Origin: Rhynchopus sp. YZ270_cl-10
Lineage: Eukaryota; Euglenozoa; Diplonemea; Diplonemida; Diplonemidae
DNA length: 64,000 bases
Assembly: GCA_964035575.1 (NCBI GenBank)
Contig: OZ037906.1
Coordinates: forward strand, 620,001-684,000
Reading direction: 5' to 3'
Position 1 is the first letter of the stretch; every line of letters begins with the position of its first letter. The notes under the pieces are model-generated. The model did no database searches and was not told the DNA's origin. It worked only from the letters and a program-made list of their open reading frames with translations. The position numbers and the translations under genes are program-made. This document shows, one piece after another, positions 12,421 through 24,560 of the stretch.

Positions 12421-15400
12421 TAGTATCTTTCCTAGGAACTATCAGATGATTTTGACATATTCGTTATTAGTAGCTGTGGTGCAGTGTGGGTTATTTGAGC
12501 GTGTGCAATCACCGAATGTGTTCAAGGAGTAAAAAAAAATATAGTGGAACACATCCTCAGGTGTCTACACTAATACATCACAAACCCGTAAAACTTGCAA
12601 AGCCGTCTTCATTTTTCGTTTTTTTTTTTGTAACAACTGCCTTGCAAAGGTTGTAGGGGAGGAAATGAAAACGTATCTGAATGTGCCCGAATTTTTGGTG
12701 AGAGCGACACAACACGACACAAATTATTCACAGAAAATTTTTTGATTTTGTCCCTACACTCTCCACAAAAATCCGGTGCGATCAACGAAAAATTCTTTTT
12801 CTGATTTCGTTTCTTTCTTTATCAGACTAGCTAAAAATCAGATATCAGTTTTTATTTTTGTCCTATATAAAGTCTTTCCGTTAGTGCAATGCACCCCTTA
12901 GACTGTGCTCAATGGGGGTCTGCACGAATTCGCCATTTTTAAATGACGATTTTTTTTCTTCTTTTTTTGTCTACGATGTGTATCAAAGGCACATGCACAT
13001 ATCATATTTCAAGTTTCCCCCATTTTTTTTTTTTTTTGGTGCTTTTTTTTTACAAGATATGCGACAGCTTGCGAGGTTCTATTCAAATCAACAAAGTTTA
13101 GTTTCATGTTATGAAGTTCTTTTCCCCTAAACGGTTAAAGGGCCCACAATCCCCCAAAAAAAAAAGCTATACCAAAAAGCCAACGTTGTGCTCCGCAAAC
13201 ATCTTTGTAAACACCAATTTTGCACTTCTCAGCACACCCTGGATGTTGTGGGAATGTTGAGCAGTGTAGAAGAGCTGTATTTAAGAGGAAAGTCCTTATT
13301 CGTGCTGCAGTGGGAGGAAAAAAAAGGGAGGGGAGCGGGAAAGAAAGTAGTATACAGTGTATTTACTTATTTAGGTGTTTTACACAATTTTTTTCCATCT
13401 TTTTTTTATAAAAAAAGGTTAGCAAATCGGTAGTAGTTCAATTTACAGCACTCAGAGTCATAAAAAAAAGAACCACACAAAATAACTCATCTTACGACTT
13501 CACGAACCGAAAACCCTTTTTTTTTGTTCTTATTTTTTCTTAAAAAGAGCGCAGATTTGTCTTTCTGCGAAAAGCGTTTTCAGTTTTCTTTCTTGAACCG
13601 TTTTATTATGTCTTTTAAAAGAGAGTTTCTTTTTCTTTTTTTCGATGTGTATGTAAACGACACAGATTCATCTTCTAGGTTTCCTCTCGTCAAAACCTCC
13701 TGGCAAAAGTGACGAAAAAGTGGCTAAACGCTATCTACGATGGCTGTCTAAGGCTGCTTTGTCACACCCACCTCTTTTAATTACCCCGAGGAAACCCTTG
13801 ACACAATCCAGCGCGATGACAAAAAAAAAAAAAATGCGACAGTTTTGTTTGAAATCCCATTTTTGGGTAATTTCTGGATGAAAAGAAAAGAGAAGAGAAA
13901 ATTGCTCATTTTCTTTCTATTGTTTTGTTTGTTTCCGAGAAGAGAAAGAAAAAGAGAAGGGGTGCATATCGCTTGTTGTTTGTGTCCTCCTTTTGAAAAG
14001 TATAATAGTCCAATTGTTTTCAACAAAGTATTTTTTTTGTCTAGAGATGGACAGCGCCTTTTTGGAAGGCAAAATGAAGTCGTTCTGTTTTTCCTCAGGG
14101 TGCGGAGCCACACCTTTACTAGATATGTGCACAAGAGACGTATTTGTCAAGCAAAAAAAAAAAAATACTTTACCAGCTTCACCTCATTTTTCTTTTACAG
14201 TGTCTGCATCCTCCGATGTACGGTGAGATGTTTGCACTTTCAACTTCTCTACACCCGGGCGAGCATATCAACAACGTCCAGTCTTGATGTCTGCATCCAG
14301 AGTTTTCACTAAATTTCCCCCCCCTTTTTGAAAACTTGATAGTATCAGTGCAGATACCTGAGGATGAGCTCCACTATACCCCAAAACATTTTTAGTGTTG
14401 ATCACAAATAAAAAATAAGTCGAGCCAATAATTTTCGGCCTCGCTGCTGTCTTGCTTTGTTTTTTGTTGTGCTACATAGCGGGGGGTTGCGACTGAGCAG
14501 GGTGGGGACAGTTTTCTTGCTAAGGTTCTGCTGGCCAAACCTTTTTCTTTTTGAAATGGATTGTAGGACTGCATGATTGGGTCTACCTCTCACGGTGCAC
14601 CCGCGCATTACCAAGGTACATTGTCATGAGTGGGCTTTTGTATTTCAAGTCAAATTTTCTTTCTTTATTTTCTGGGGTTCAAAAAATCTTTTACACATTT
14701 GCCAAATGAGCTTGGTGACTAAGCATGCGTGTTTTTTTTGAACATGATCCACTTTTATTTTTGCAATTTTGATTTTTTCATTCTTTTACAATGTAGGTTT
14801 CGAAAACTGTCTGGGCCTTGAGCGACAGCGGAACACTAACTACAAGTCCACAGAGGGTCATGCACTGATGAAGTCCACCTCTGTTTACAACTAATGTATG
14901 CGTTTAGGACTGAAACATGGACTTGTGGTACAGATGTACCACCCTACAAAAACTTTTGAATATGCATATTTACAAAAAAACAAAAACAAAACAAAAAGGA
15001 TCCAAAAATACAACAAAAAAGATTGATGAATAACCAATGTTCAAAACATTAAGTAATCTAATCAGACTAAGCATGCGTGTCCCCGGTACAACCGGTCATA
15101 CCAAGGTACACTGTCACGAGAGGGCTTTTCCCGTTGTGTAAAATCCAAGGATGTACCTAACTCAATCGGACCTCCCCCCGATTGACTTCTGGCGCCAGAT
15201 TTTGAAAAAATCTAATGTCTATCATGTTTTGTTTTTACTTGTTACTGTTCCTTATTTCCTCCCATTTTTTTTTCGTAGACTATTTTTGGGAGGGAATGGC
15301 TTTTGAGTATACTTTTACTGTGTTTTATTTTCCAAAAAAAACCGCGACTGATCCGGAGGTAACAATAGGACCTTTATTTAGACCAATATTTGTTCGGGTC

Positions 15401-16020
15401 ATACCGGTATTTCGCTTCTTATTCAGCAGTCTTTTTTTTCTCGATATAGGGTGACTAAGCACGAGAAAAACAAATGACTGATGAATAAACCAAAGAATAA
15501 TCTAATCAGACTAAGCACGAGAGGCTTAGGGTCATCTTATAACTTTTCTTTTTCTTCCCCACCCACGACACAGTACAAATAAACGAAGAAACGCAAACGC
15601 ATTTCGACATTTGAATACTGTGACATCCCCCACAATACATTCAGTGGAATCCGCAGTGGTGTGCTCAGTTGCACAACTTCATTTAAACCTCCCCCCACCA
15701 CCACCACCCTCCCCTCCCCAAAAGGATATGCTTCCCACATCCACTGCAGTCCCCCCCCTCCACCCTTTCCAGCACCAAAAATAAACGGGTTCTCTTCTAC
15801 CCACTGCCCTCATGGAGGGGATCGTTTTTTTTTCCCCTCTTTTTTTAGAGATTGCTGACAAAAAAAAGACCTTCAATATCCCTTTAACATTCTACACTAC
15901 GCTCTCCCCCTCTCCCATTCTCCCCTTTTTTTGCGTTTTTTTTTTGGTGACACCACTTTGTGCCTGAAATTCTAGAATTTAACTTCTATTTTATCAAAAA
16001 AAATAATTCCCCATTCCCCT
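12421..16020. other. Spacer with modules of families A, B, C, D, I and J
   Basis: T-rich on the + strand. Module copies are at 12542, 12974, 13643, 14123, 14200, 14545-14660, 14852, 15100 and 15452-15543. No gene was seen before receptor 1. Confidence 0.6.
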
Positions 16021-16069
16021 CCCACACCCCCACCGCCATCACAGGGCATCTTTCTCATACAACAGAAAG

Positions 16070-18673
16070 ATGTTGTCAGACCCGTTGACATATCGGGAGA
16101 CGTTTCCCACAGAGATACAGGATGAGCACACTGCGTTGCTGGCGGCGACCCTGACGTTTACAGGGGTGTTCATCTTTGTGACAATGGCGTATGGTGTGTT
16201 GCGAGGGGTCAAGCTCTCTGTGATGCTGATGTTGGTGCAGTGGGCGGCGTTGCTGTGCGTGGGGATTGTGTCGTGGGTGGTGACATACCTTGGGACACGG
16301 AGTGTAATTGAGGAGTCTGAGGAGGACGTACTGACAAGGTCGGCGAACTCTGTGGCAGAGGGGATACAGGGTGAGTTTGCGACAGGGGTGGGGATTGCGC
16401 AGCTGCTGAACTCGATTTCGGTTGGTGAGCACAGCTCCTTCGACTCCACGTGGCCGACCCCGCATTGGTACATAGCAGAGATGCTGAAGAACATTGCCCC
16501 CAACGCCACCGCCATCTTCCTCGTCTACGCAGGCGACCAAGAAGGACGTATGTTCGGTGTCCAGCCCCTCAACGCAGGGCGTGGTGAAACCGCTGTCTTC
16601 CTAAACACCTTCGGCATGGATCCGATTCCTTCATACGCAAACTGCTCTGCGCAGGATTTTTCGGAGCAATGTCCTGCCTACAAGGCAAGTGGTCACTGTG
16701 GTGATGAAAGTAATAGTTTGGAATGGGAATGCCGTGAAACCTGTGGTGCCCCAGCCTACAGCCATAGAAACTGCATGAGCTCGCCCGAAGTAGGCCGCCT
16801 CAGCATCTACAAGTCGAACCTCGTGGACGGCGTCTTCGTTGCCCCAGAGGGTTACGACGGCAGCCCCGTCACCCAGCTCCCTGCGTATGACCCACGCTCG
16901 CGTCCGTGGTACCACAACCTGACAGTCCCCATCTGGTCTGAGCCCTATGCCTTCTTCGCAGAAGACCACAGTACAGGGTTGACTGTCTCTGTCGCGCTGT
17001 ATGAAGCGGGTGTGCACAAAAGGACGACAGCTGTGGACTACAACCTTGGCAGTCTGAACAGCTTCATGTCTGGCCTCAAGATTAGCAGCAATGCAGTCTC
17101 CTTTCTCATGTCCATGTCTGGGATCGTAGTGGGGACGTCGCTGACCCCGGACGAGCTGAAGGAGGATTCCGGATGGGACTACGTGAACACACGTGTGCTC
17201 AACACATCGGAGTTCAACAACAGCATGTCGCGGATCACAGCGACGCTGACCACCGTTCTCGGACGTTTTAATACAATTGAGGCAGCCTCAGGCCAGTTTG
17301 CCCTCATCCACCACCGCTCCACCATTGTGATGAGCAAGTCTATTGAGGTGTCTGGTCTGAAGTTGATGATGTTTGTGACGCTCCCATACTCTGATGTGAT
17401 GGGCGAGGCCGATGAGGCGTCGTTGGTGTCGTTGCTGCTGACGGTGTGCATCTCGATTGCGTGCGCATTGCTTGTCTTTGGGGGGGTCACTTTTATTTTG
17501 TGCCCGCTGAAAACGCTTGCACAGGCTATGATGGATGTGGCGGAGATGAACCTGGAAGGACACGACGAGGCACAGGTGTCGCTTGTCTCTGAGGTGAGTG
17601 CGATGAACGTCTCCTTTGCGAAGATGGTTAAGAACCTTGTTGTCTACAGGCAGTACCTTCCGCAGAGTGTGCTGTGCGAGACAGACGACGACACGGATGC
17701 TCTCACCGCACATAGCAACGACACGCCACGGATCGGCATCTCCTCCGCACGTTCTCAGCATTCGGTGCGGTCCCTCAAATACTCAGCTTCCGCCTCGTCC
17801 TCGCAGCTGGGCGCGAAGGTGGCACAGATCATATCAACGCGGCTCAAGCTGAACAACATCACCCTGGCAGTGCTCAACGTCAAAGGCTTCCATGCCATAG
17901 CAAAGCACACCCAGCCTCTGAGCCTTGTGAAGTTCCATGCTGAGTACGTTCAGAGGATTGCAGGCGATGCGAAGCTCTTCCGCGGCATCATCGATGAGTT
18001 CCGCGGCGACCACGTCCAGGTCTCATTCAACGCTTTGCTGTCCAACCCGGTACACCGGTTTAAATCTGTTGAGATGTGTTTGAAGGTTGTACGCACCTTT
18101 GATGTGCGTCCAGGGACTTCTGGTGTCGAGACGGAAAACTTCAACCCACGACTCAACGCCGCTCTGATAGGATGCCGCGCGATGTGCGGGAACATGGGGT
18201 CGACGGGGATCAAGAAGTTCACTTTGATCGCTGCAGGTGTTTCAGCGCTGTCGGGCATTGAGCGGTGGGGGTCGAGGTGGGGGCTGGACGTGCTGGTAGA
18301 AGGCACTGTGGCGAGGGATGTAGAGCTGGGCTTCCGCCACCGCTGCATTGCTAAGGTAGAGATGAGCGATATATGGACGACCTCTGTCCACGAGGTTCTT
18401 GGCAGCATTGGGAACGAAGGTGACGCGGAGTGGATGTACCAAGCCGAGGTGCGTGACGGCTGCCCCTACACCTCATACAACGAAGCTCTCGACGCGCTCT
18501 ATGAAGGCAACCTCGAAGAAGCCTCACGCCTCCTCGAAAAATGCGACGGCTGCGAAGACAACCACACCGCAGCCCTCGCGAAGCTCATCCACAAACTCGA
18601 ACTCTCAGACACCTCAGTGCTCCAGCCTCTCCAACTCTCGGCAGTGCCAGATATGAATCTTGCAAGAGTCTGA
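16070..18673 (+). CDS. Cache-domain membrane receptor with class III nucleotide-cyclase homology domain (receptor 1)
   Basis: This is an uninterrupted 867-residue protein. Two hydrophobic helices lie near the N terminus (about 22-45 and 49-74). A large extracytoplasmic region follows (about 80-440) with the dCache-type motif DPRSRPWY at 274-281. Inside it is a cysteine-rich stretch (C192, C201, C210, C221, C225) spaced like a ShKT module. A third membrane helix (about 451-477) leads into a HAMP-like segment (about 478-525), the motif YRQYLPQSVL at 526-535, a low-complexity Ser linker and a class III cyclase homology domain (about 595-790). The tail contains repeat-like helices. By family it should sense an outside ligand and signal inside. 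The first metal-binding Asp appears replaced (VLNVKGF at 601-607), the second is kept in RGDH (645-648), and the catalytic Asn/Arg region reads GVSALSGIER (723-732). Activity is therefore doubtful. The start is the first Met, 25 nt after a pyrimidine tract ending in CACAG. GC-rich codon use contrasts with the spacers and with its paralogue at 46821-49574. Confidence 0.9.
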   Translation: MLSDPLTYRETFPTEIQDEHTALLAATLTFTGVFIFVTMAYGVLRGVKLSVMLMLVQWAALLCVGIVSWVVTYLGTRSVIEESEEDVLTRSANSVAEGIQGEFATGVGIAQLLNSISVGEHSSFDSTWPTPHWYIAEMLKNIAPNATAIFLVYAGDQEGRMFGVQPLNAGRGETAVFLNTFGMDPIPSYANCSAQDFSEQCPAYKASGHCGDESNSLEWECRETCGAPAYSHRNCMSSPEVGRLSIYKSNLVDGVFVAPEGYDGSPVTQLPAYDPRSRPWYHNLTVPIWSEPYAFFAEDHSTGLTVSVALYEAGVHKRTTAVDYNLGSLNSFMSGLKISSNAVSFLMSMSGIVVGTSLTPDELKEDSGWDYVNTRVLNTSEFNNSMSRITATLTTVLGRFNTIEAASGQFALIHHRSTIVMSKSIEVSGLKLMMFVTLPYSDVMGEADEASLVSLLLTVCISIACALLVFGGVTFILCPLKTLAQAMMDVAEMNLEGHDEAQVSLVSEVSAMNVSFAKMVKNLVVYRQYLPQSVLCETDDDTDALTAHSNDTPRIGISSARSQHSVRSLKYSASASSSQLGAKVAQIISTRLKLNNITLAVLNVKGFHAIAKHTQPLSLVKFHAEYVQRIAGDAKLFRGIIDEFRGDHVQVSFNALLSNPVHRFKSVEMCLKVVRTFDVRPGTSGVETENFNPRLNAALIGCRAMCGNMGSTGIKKFTLIAAGVSALSGIERWGSRWGLDVLVEGTVARDVELGFRHRCIAKVEMSDIWTTSVHEVLGSIGNEGDAEWMYQAEVRDGCPYTSYNEALDALYEGNLEEASRLLEKCDGCEDNHTAALAKLIHKLELSDTSVLQPLQLSAVPDMNLARV

Positions 18674-20190
18674 ATAATGACTTTAGAGCACATCATGATT
18701 GTTGCAAAAGAGTCGTAAGGGAAGGATGCAATGCATCATCACCCTGCTTCGATTGTATCAACGGTTTGGTGGTGGAAGCATTTCAGTCTCGAGGTGAGCT
18801 CGTGAAGGAGGGGGTCACCTCAAGAGAGGTGCAGAGGGACAGAGTGGCGGGAGGCGTGGGTGTGGTGATGTGCGCCATCCCTCGTAGTATCGGGGTGAGG
18901 AGTTGGGGCAAGCTGATGTCCGTGTGCTTATCTATTTACCATCATATCCTGAAGTCAGTCGATTAAATTATTTTAGGAACATCCACGTCCCACCCTTTGC
19001 ATGAGCTCGACTGAGATGCGTTTTAGCACTCTTTTTTAGCAACTGCCAATTCCAATCCGAGATGAGGGGGGGAGTTTGATAAACTCACGGACTGCCTCCA
19101 GGGTCTTGTGCTGAAAGGTCATCTTTCTTTTCTTTTTTGTGTGTAAAACCAGCCCCGCCGCTATTCCTGATTTTTTATAGTCAACGAAATAAGACAGTAG
19201 TAGATTAGTGAGGGCAAATCAAGTGGCAAAATGGTAGTTTAGTTTTTCTTTTTCTGATTGAAGTTTTGTTGCGCAACAGAACTTTATACGGGAGCGGCGG
19301 GGCTAGTAAAACTCTACTGTGGGCGCAATAATGAAAAGACAACAAGAAAGGATACCAGTACACAGACTCCCCCGCGGATATCGGTGTCTTGCAGACAGTA
19401 AGTGCGATTTTGCAGATATCACTTTTTCCTTTTTCAAAAAGTATTACCCCTTTATTTGAAATTCCAGTTGCTACATTGGAGTGCTTTGAGGGGGTGTTTG
19501 CAACTCTGTTTTGTGTGAAATCACGTTTTATCTTTTTAAGTTTTTGCCTTTCCCCTCCCTGCACAAATGTGTGATTAGAACCCAGTAAAAATATTGCCAA
19601 CGATTATTGTGATGACTTTATTTCCTCTTTTTTTGATTCGTGATTTCACTTTTTGTGAGCTACACAGATTCAGTACCCGGAGGTGGTTCAAATGAAAAAT
19701 ACTACAGCGTTTTTTTTTTTTTTCCTTCTTTTGTACTTTCATCTGGATGGCCGGCATCGTACGTGGGTCAGTCGGAGTTGCCTGCATTAATAATTTCACC
19801 CTTTTTCTTCTTTTTTATTTTGCGGATGTTAGCATGTATTGTGTTGGCCACTTATCCAGTTTTTCTCTAAAGGATTTGCACTGCATACTTTGCTATAATT
19901 TTTTTTTATAGGTGACTAAGCACGAGAGGCTTAGGATCATCTTATAAGCTTTCTTCTTTTTTTCTTCTTCCAACGTGTTCTTTGAGTTTTCCCCCCCCCA
20001 TCTGTTCTTCATCTAGGCAGGGGCCGAAACTATTTTCTTTATACCTTTCTTTTTTTCCAGCGTTTTTTGGTGACATCGATTGTGTCTAAAATTCTAGAAT
20101 TTAATTTCTATATCAAAAAACAAACCCCATCTGTTCATCATCCTGTACACTCCTATGGTATTTCCTGACTTTCCTCGAAAAAAAAAACGA
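18674..20190. other. Downstream spacer of receptor 1
   Basis: GC-rich for the first 250 bp, then T-rich with H (18996), E (19730) and A (19911) modules. No gene. Confidence 0.6.
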
Positions 20191-20243
20191 CAGTGGAGAT
20201 TGCACAACTGTGGCAACACTACCGAGGCAACTACACTACAACA

Positions 20244-20969
20244 CAGGGGAGGAGCTTGGGGGTTAAATCGGGTCAGATTGACCCGATTTCCTTCGGCCCC
20301 ATGGAAAAAAACGGGTCAGGGCAAAAAAAAAAAAAAAACTATAGATTTTTGAGGGAAAAAATCCAAAAAAATAGGGTACTCTACTTGTCGCATGAGGGGG
20401 TCTGAGAAGGATGAGGAACTACTATGTGACCCCACCGCGACGAGCACGAAGCTCAATGAAGCCAGAATGCCCTCAAACGCGCGTTCCACCCCGATCAAAC
20501 CCGAACCCAAGAGGTATGCCAAACTCGACCTAGCCGTTGGTTACTGGCGCGAGCTGACGATCCAGATATTGGATCAACTCGCTGGGTGACACACCAAAAG
20601 AGGGGCTCAGACAGTGACAAGTGTTGCCGGGGATACGGAACGCCCTCCGACGTTTGCTCGAAGGGGACACCTGCCCAGAGAGACTACCTGAACTGGCGAG
20701 GGCCTACGCACACATTCCACACCTCCATTGCGCAACCCTACCTTGATGACCTCATCGCCAGTGTCAAGGGCAGCATGCATTCCGCGGGGGAGGTGCAACA
20801 CTTGTGTATCATCAACGTGTACCATATTGTGAAACGCGTCTTCTCATTCTGCATGTGTTTGTCTTCACAAGAGCTTTTCCGCCGAAGGCGGAAAAGCTCG
20901 GGACCTGACCCGATTTAACAGAATTTGACCCGATTTTGCCCCAAACCCATATTCCAAGCTCCTGCCCTG
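20244..20969. mobile_element. hAT-type non-autonomous element, 8-bp duplication CTACAACA
   Basis: The ends are CAGGGGAGGAGCTTGG and CCAAGCTCCTGCCCTG. The 8-bp CTACAACA is duplicated exactly at 20236-20243 and 20970-20977. An 8-bp duplication with CAGGG ends is the hAT signature. The element interrupts a copy of module G (the uninterrupted form is at 50259-50330). Subterminal TTAAATCGGGTCA/GACCCGATT repeats are present. Two short frames lie inside (20392-20589 and 20586-20918). Confidence 0.85.
20392..20918 (+). pseudogene. Possible coding relic inside the hAT-type element
   Basis: Two abutting frames of 65 and 110 codons (20392-20589 and 20586-20918, overlapping by the stop/start) fill most of the element. 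The first has a normal-looking soluble composition (KRYAKLDLAVGYWRELTIQI). The second contains AQPYLDDLIASVKGSMHSAGEVQH. Local GC content is raised as in the real genes. I recognise neither. They may be remains of the parent transposase or of a captured gene. Confidence 0.25.
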
Positions 20970-20994
20970 CTACAACAATTTATCAAAAAAAAAA

Positions 20995-23430
20995 AAAAGG
21001 AGCATCTCGATTGTCTCCACTAATATTAACGATTCTTCAACTCTTTCAAATAACGTTTAACAAACGAGCTTTGTCTTCCCCCATCTGCTTTCCCCCTCCT
21101 CTCCTTTAAATATGTGTGCCATCTTTAAGTTTTTTCAAAAATACCTCCTTTATTGTGAAAGATATCTACAAGATATGGTCAGCTTTTAACACAAGGTGAG
21201 ACTAAGCACGGCTTAGGTTTCATCTCACAAACGTTTCTTTAAACTTTTCTCCTTTATGGGTCGTGCAGTGCCCACATCCCCCTTTTTTTTTTAGTTTCGC
21301 CGTGCTACACATTTTGTCTATTAGTCACTCTCGATTAACCCAGTTGCAGGTGCAGCAGTTGGAATAGCAAATATCAGCAGATCCCGTTGCAGGTGCTGCG
21401 GTGGGAATCACAGCCGATCCAGCTTGCATTGCAGCTTTTAGGTGGTGAACGAGGTTCATCTTACCATGTCCATTTTACCTTTTCTCTTGACATTTATTAG
21501 GAAAATGTCGTTGATATTTACACTATTATAAATAGAGGAGTTCAGAAACAACGAGGATATAAATAAGAGCCGTGTGTAGACACGTAAGGCGCATTCATCC
21601 TTCAGGTTCATGTAAAATGGTACAAAGCATGCTCGAGAAGGTATGATTCTCTTAGATGAGTGTCCTTATGTTACATTCATCTTTCAAACTGAAAGCTTCT
21701 TTTGATGTAGGTCGCGGTTTTCTTCAATGCAAAACGTGGCGTATTCATCTTTTGTAGTTTTATTTAAGTATTTAACGATCGATGCTCAAAGGTGGACTAA
21801 TCAGCAAGAGGCTTAGGATCATCTTATAAACTTTTCCTTTATTTTTTTTTACGCACACTACTTTGAATGGAAAGTGTCAACGTCGTTCACTCCAACCTCC
21901 GCAGCACCACCCAATAGGGGAGATATAGTGTGTGTGGAAGCATCAACGCATCAAGGGAACAACAAAGTGACACTTTTAGTGGAATACGTTTCCCTTTCCC
22001 TTCCTATGGAAAACCAGAAGGGTGCATTTTAAGAAAAATGCACAGGAGACTCAGGTTCATCTCACAAAAACTCTTCCATATAGGTGGTGGTCTCATGTTG
22101 CTATCATTTGGCTTGCAAAAGGTACCTCTCGTTCTCTGGGTGTCCTTATTTTTGAAAAAATAATTGCAGGCTTGGTTTTCCAGATAAATATTGTTTGAAA
22201 GCAAAAAGTGGGTAGCCTACCTGATTTTGACCCCATATAGGCGCGTATAGAACTGTATACGCGGCCTGTACGCGGGGTAACAATCAGGTGGGTAGTTCCT
22301 AATAGCGAAACATTGCCCCAAATGTGTGTCGTGTTGTATCATTGTATGCTCTCATCCATCCTTTTAAATTGAGTTTTTCTCAATTTTTATTTGAACTGAA
22401 CCGACGTCTTTGGGGGGGGGAAACCCATTTGATTGGCCCTCAAAATGGGTAAAATCGTGGCATTGAAGCCCCCCCTTTTTTCTTGATTTTCCTGCCTTTT
22501 CTCTTGCCAGATTCATTTTTTTTAGACTGATATCAAGGGGGAAGGTTTTCGCTGAGATTTTTTTTTACGCATTCTTGATTCTTTTTATTGGCTTTGTTGC
22601 TTATTCTTTCAGTTCTATCATCGTTACAGTGCAACGAGGCTGAGTCGGCCTCGCTAAGACTGGGTAAAGAAAATACTCAGACGTACCTGAGGCGTACTTA
22701 AACGAAGTAACCCCTCTTTCGAGTACGCCTCAGACACGCCCCAGATGTATTTTTCAGCCGGGTCATTTTTTTCAGGCGTACGAAACCTTGTTGCATTGTT
22801 TTTCTATCACCGTTATTCATTTTTTCTCCACTGATTATAGTACATTTTTTTGTTTGCCCTATGACCTTCCTCACTGCACAGGGATTTTTAAAAGTTTTGT
22901 GTTTTTTTCATTTTCCATTTCATATTCTTCAACAGAAAACAGGAAGAAATTGAACCCCATCCATTTTTTCAAAGAAAGTTTAAAAGGTAACTAATCACGC
23001 AAGGCTTAGGTTTATCTTACCAACTTTCCTCTTTCCCTCCCCCTTGATATGGTGTGTGTCCGGGATCATCGAATTATTCTTTTATTTCTAAAAATTGGAC
23101 AACGATAGCGTGCTATCCTTGTGTGGAACTTCACGTTCTCCCCCCCCCATCCCTCCCTCCGTTCTCCAACTTGCTCTCATTTTGTGAAGGTAACTAAGCA
23201 GGCTTAGGTTCATTTACATAACCTTTTTCCCCCTCTAAAACAATCTTTTTTTGCAAAAAGATTGTGACCATCATGGTCGGGGTTACATAAAAAAAACTAT
23301 AAATTGCCAATTTGCTCTTTGAGCAACCAAACAGCATCAGATCCTTTTTTTTTTTTTTTTTTTTTTAAACGCACAAAACTACGATCTGGCTTTTCCCCCC
23401 CTTCACGCTTCAGGGTTCTTTTGTAAATAG
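20995..23430. other. Spacer with A modules and a short GTTGCAGGTGC duplication
   Basis: A modules lie at 21193, 21797, 22985 and 23189. A direct repeat of about 50 bp lies at 21343-21420. The palindrome CTGAGGCGTAC/GTACGCCTCAG lies at 22699-22733. No gene. Confidence 0.6.
22216..22290. mobile_element. Short MITE, CCACCTGATTTTTACC family
   Basis: Inverted ends CCTACCTGATT and AATCAGGTG, with GGTAG on both sides (22211-22215 and 22291-22295). Relatives are at 60546-60671 and 62399-62525. Inside are GGCGCGTATA-type palindromic units. Confidence 0.6.
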
Positions 23431-23432
23431 TT

Positions 23433-24277
23433 ATATGGACTCGTCCGGAAACCCCTCTGGTAAGATTCATCCTTTTGGGTATTTTTGGGTTTTTTTGATG
23501 ATGTCCCCCACAAAAAGTGCATCTAGGTGATATTCTGATATGAAAATAGGTTTTTGGGGGGGTCTGAGGCTATATTTTCGCTTTTTTAATCAGATTTTCA
23601 GCCTTTTATTGTCGTTCTTCTGGATCTCTTCTCTCTTTCTCTTAATCCTGCCATGCCGCCTTGACAAGGTTTCATTGACCTCTGTCAAATCTACTGGGTC
23701 AATGCCAGGGACTTTTGCTTTGCGGGTCACCTTGGATGTGGAGACTCCATAGTAAATAAAGGTTCCCTCCGTGTCAGAGTACACGCTGAAATGACACGAC
23801 CGTTGCTCGGGTAGCAGTACACAGAAGAAAAGAGATTGATGGAAAGAAGGGTGCACTGATACGTATGAGTACGAGGGAATGAGATAACAAAGGCCTCTGT
23901 GTGGGGAAGCTCGCGCAGGGCACCGACAATGACCCCTACGGTAAGGATCTCCTGACAACAAGAATCATCAGAGAGATGGTTCGAAACGACACCAAGTGTG
24001 CGTCGCACCCATTCTTACCGTGTTTCTCGACAAAAAAGTGAACTTCACTGCTGTCATTGCCACGTTTATGAAATGTCCAAAAATACGTAAAAAAATATAA
24101 GTAAAAAGGGGGGGAGGGGAAATAAACAAAAATAAATGCCCAAAATATGCCCTCTGGGGTGGTAGGTGTATGGTGGGTATCAAAAAATTGGGTTGTTTGG
24201 GTGTTTTGAGCAGAAAAACCTCAAAAAACCCCCAAAAGGATGAATCTTACCAGGAGGGTTTCCGGACGGACCCATAT
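23433..24277. mobile_element. Inverted-repeat element with CGTCCGGAAACCC ends and an internal frame
   Basis: The inverted ends (ATATGG..CGTCCGGAAACCC, then CTGGTAAGATTCATCCTTTT) match over about 55 bp. It is 845 bp long. No clear target duplication was seen. It contains the minus-strand coding candidate at 23590-24045. Confidence 0.65.
23590..24045 (-). CDS. Possible small intron-containing gene inside the inverted-repeat element
   Basis: On the minus strand a frame opens MTAVKFTFLSRNT near 24045. A good 5' splice site (GTAAGA) follows, and TTGTTGTCAG about 80 nt later would lead into EILTVGVIVGALRELPHTEA. A final open segment reads SVYSDTEGTFIYYGVSTSKV and ends in a basic tail (RRHGRIKRKREEIQK..KRLKI) with a stop at 23590. 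The middle section changes frame once more, so a second intron or damage is needed. The amino-acid make-up is that of a real protein, but I do not recognise it. Confidence 0.3.
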
Positions 24278-24560
24278 CGAACTCTTTAAGATGTGGGTGT
24301 TTGGAAGCAGTTTTTCTTGATACCCTTACAAAAGGCAATGTTTTCAGTCTCAGGGTCACCTTTGGTCGTCGCGGGTTTGGGGACTGCAACGGGTGGTGTG
24401 GGGGTGGTTTGGGGAATGCGTCGCAAGGCAGGTGGGAGGGAGATGAACCGCTTTTTGCCTACTCAGTGAGTTGTCATGGCGACGTCATCGAGGTGTTTCA
24501 TTGCGAGACACGCCCAGAATATTTTTTTTAAAAAAAAACATCGCCCCAAATAAAAAATAG

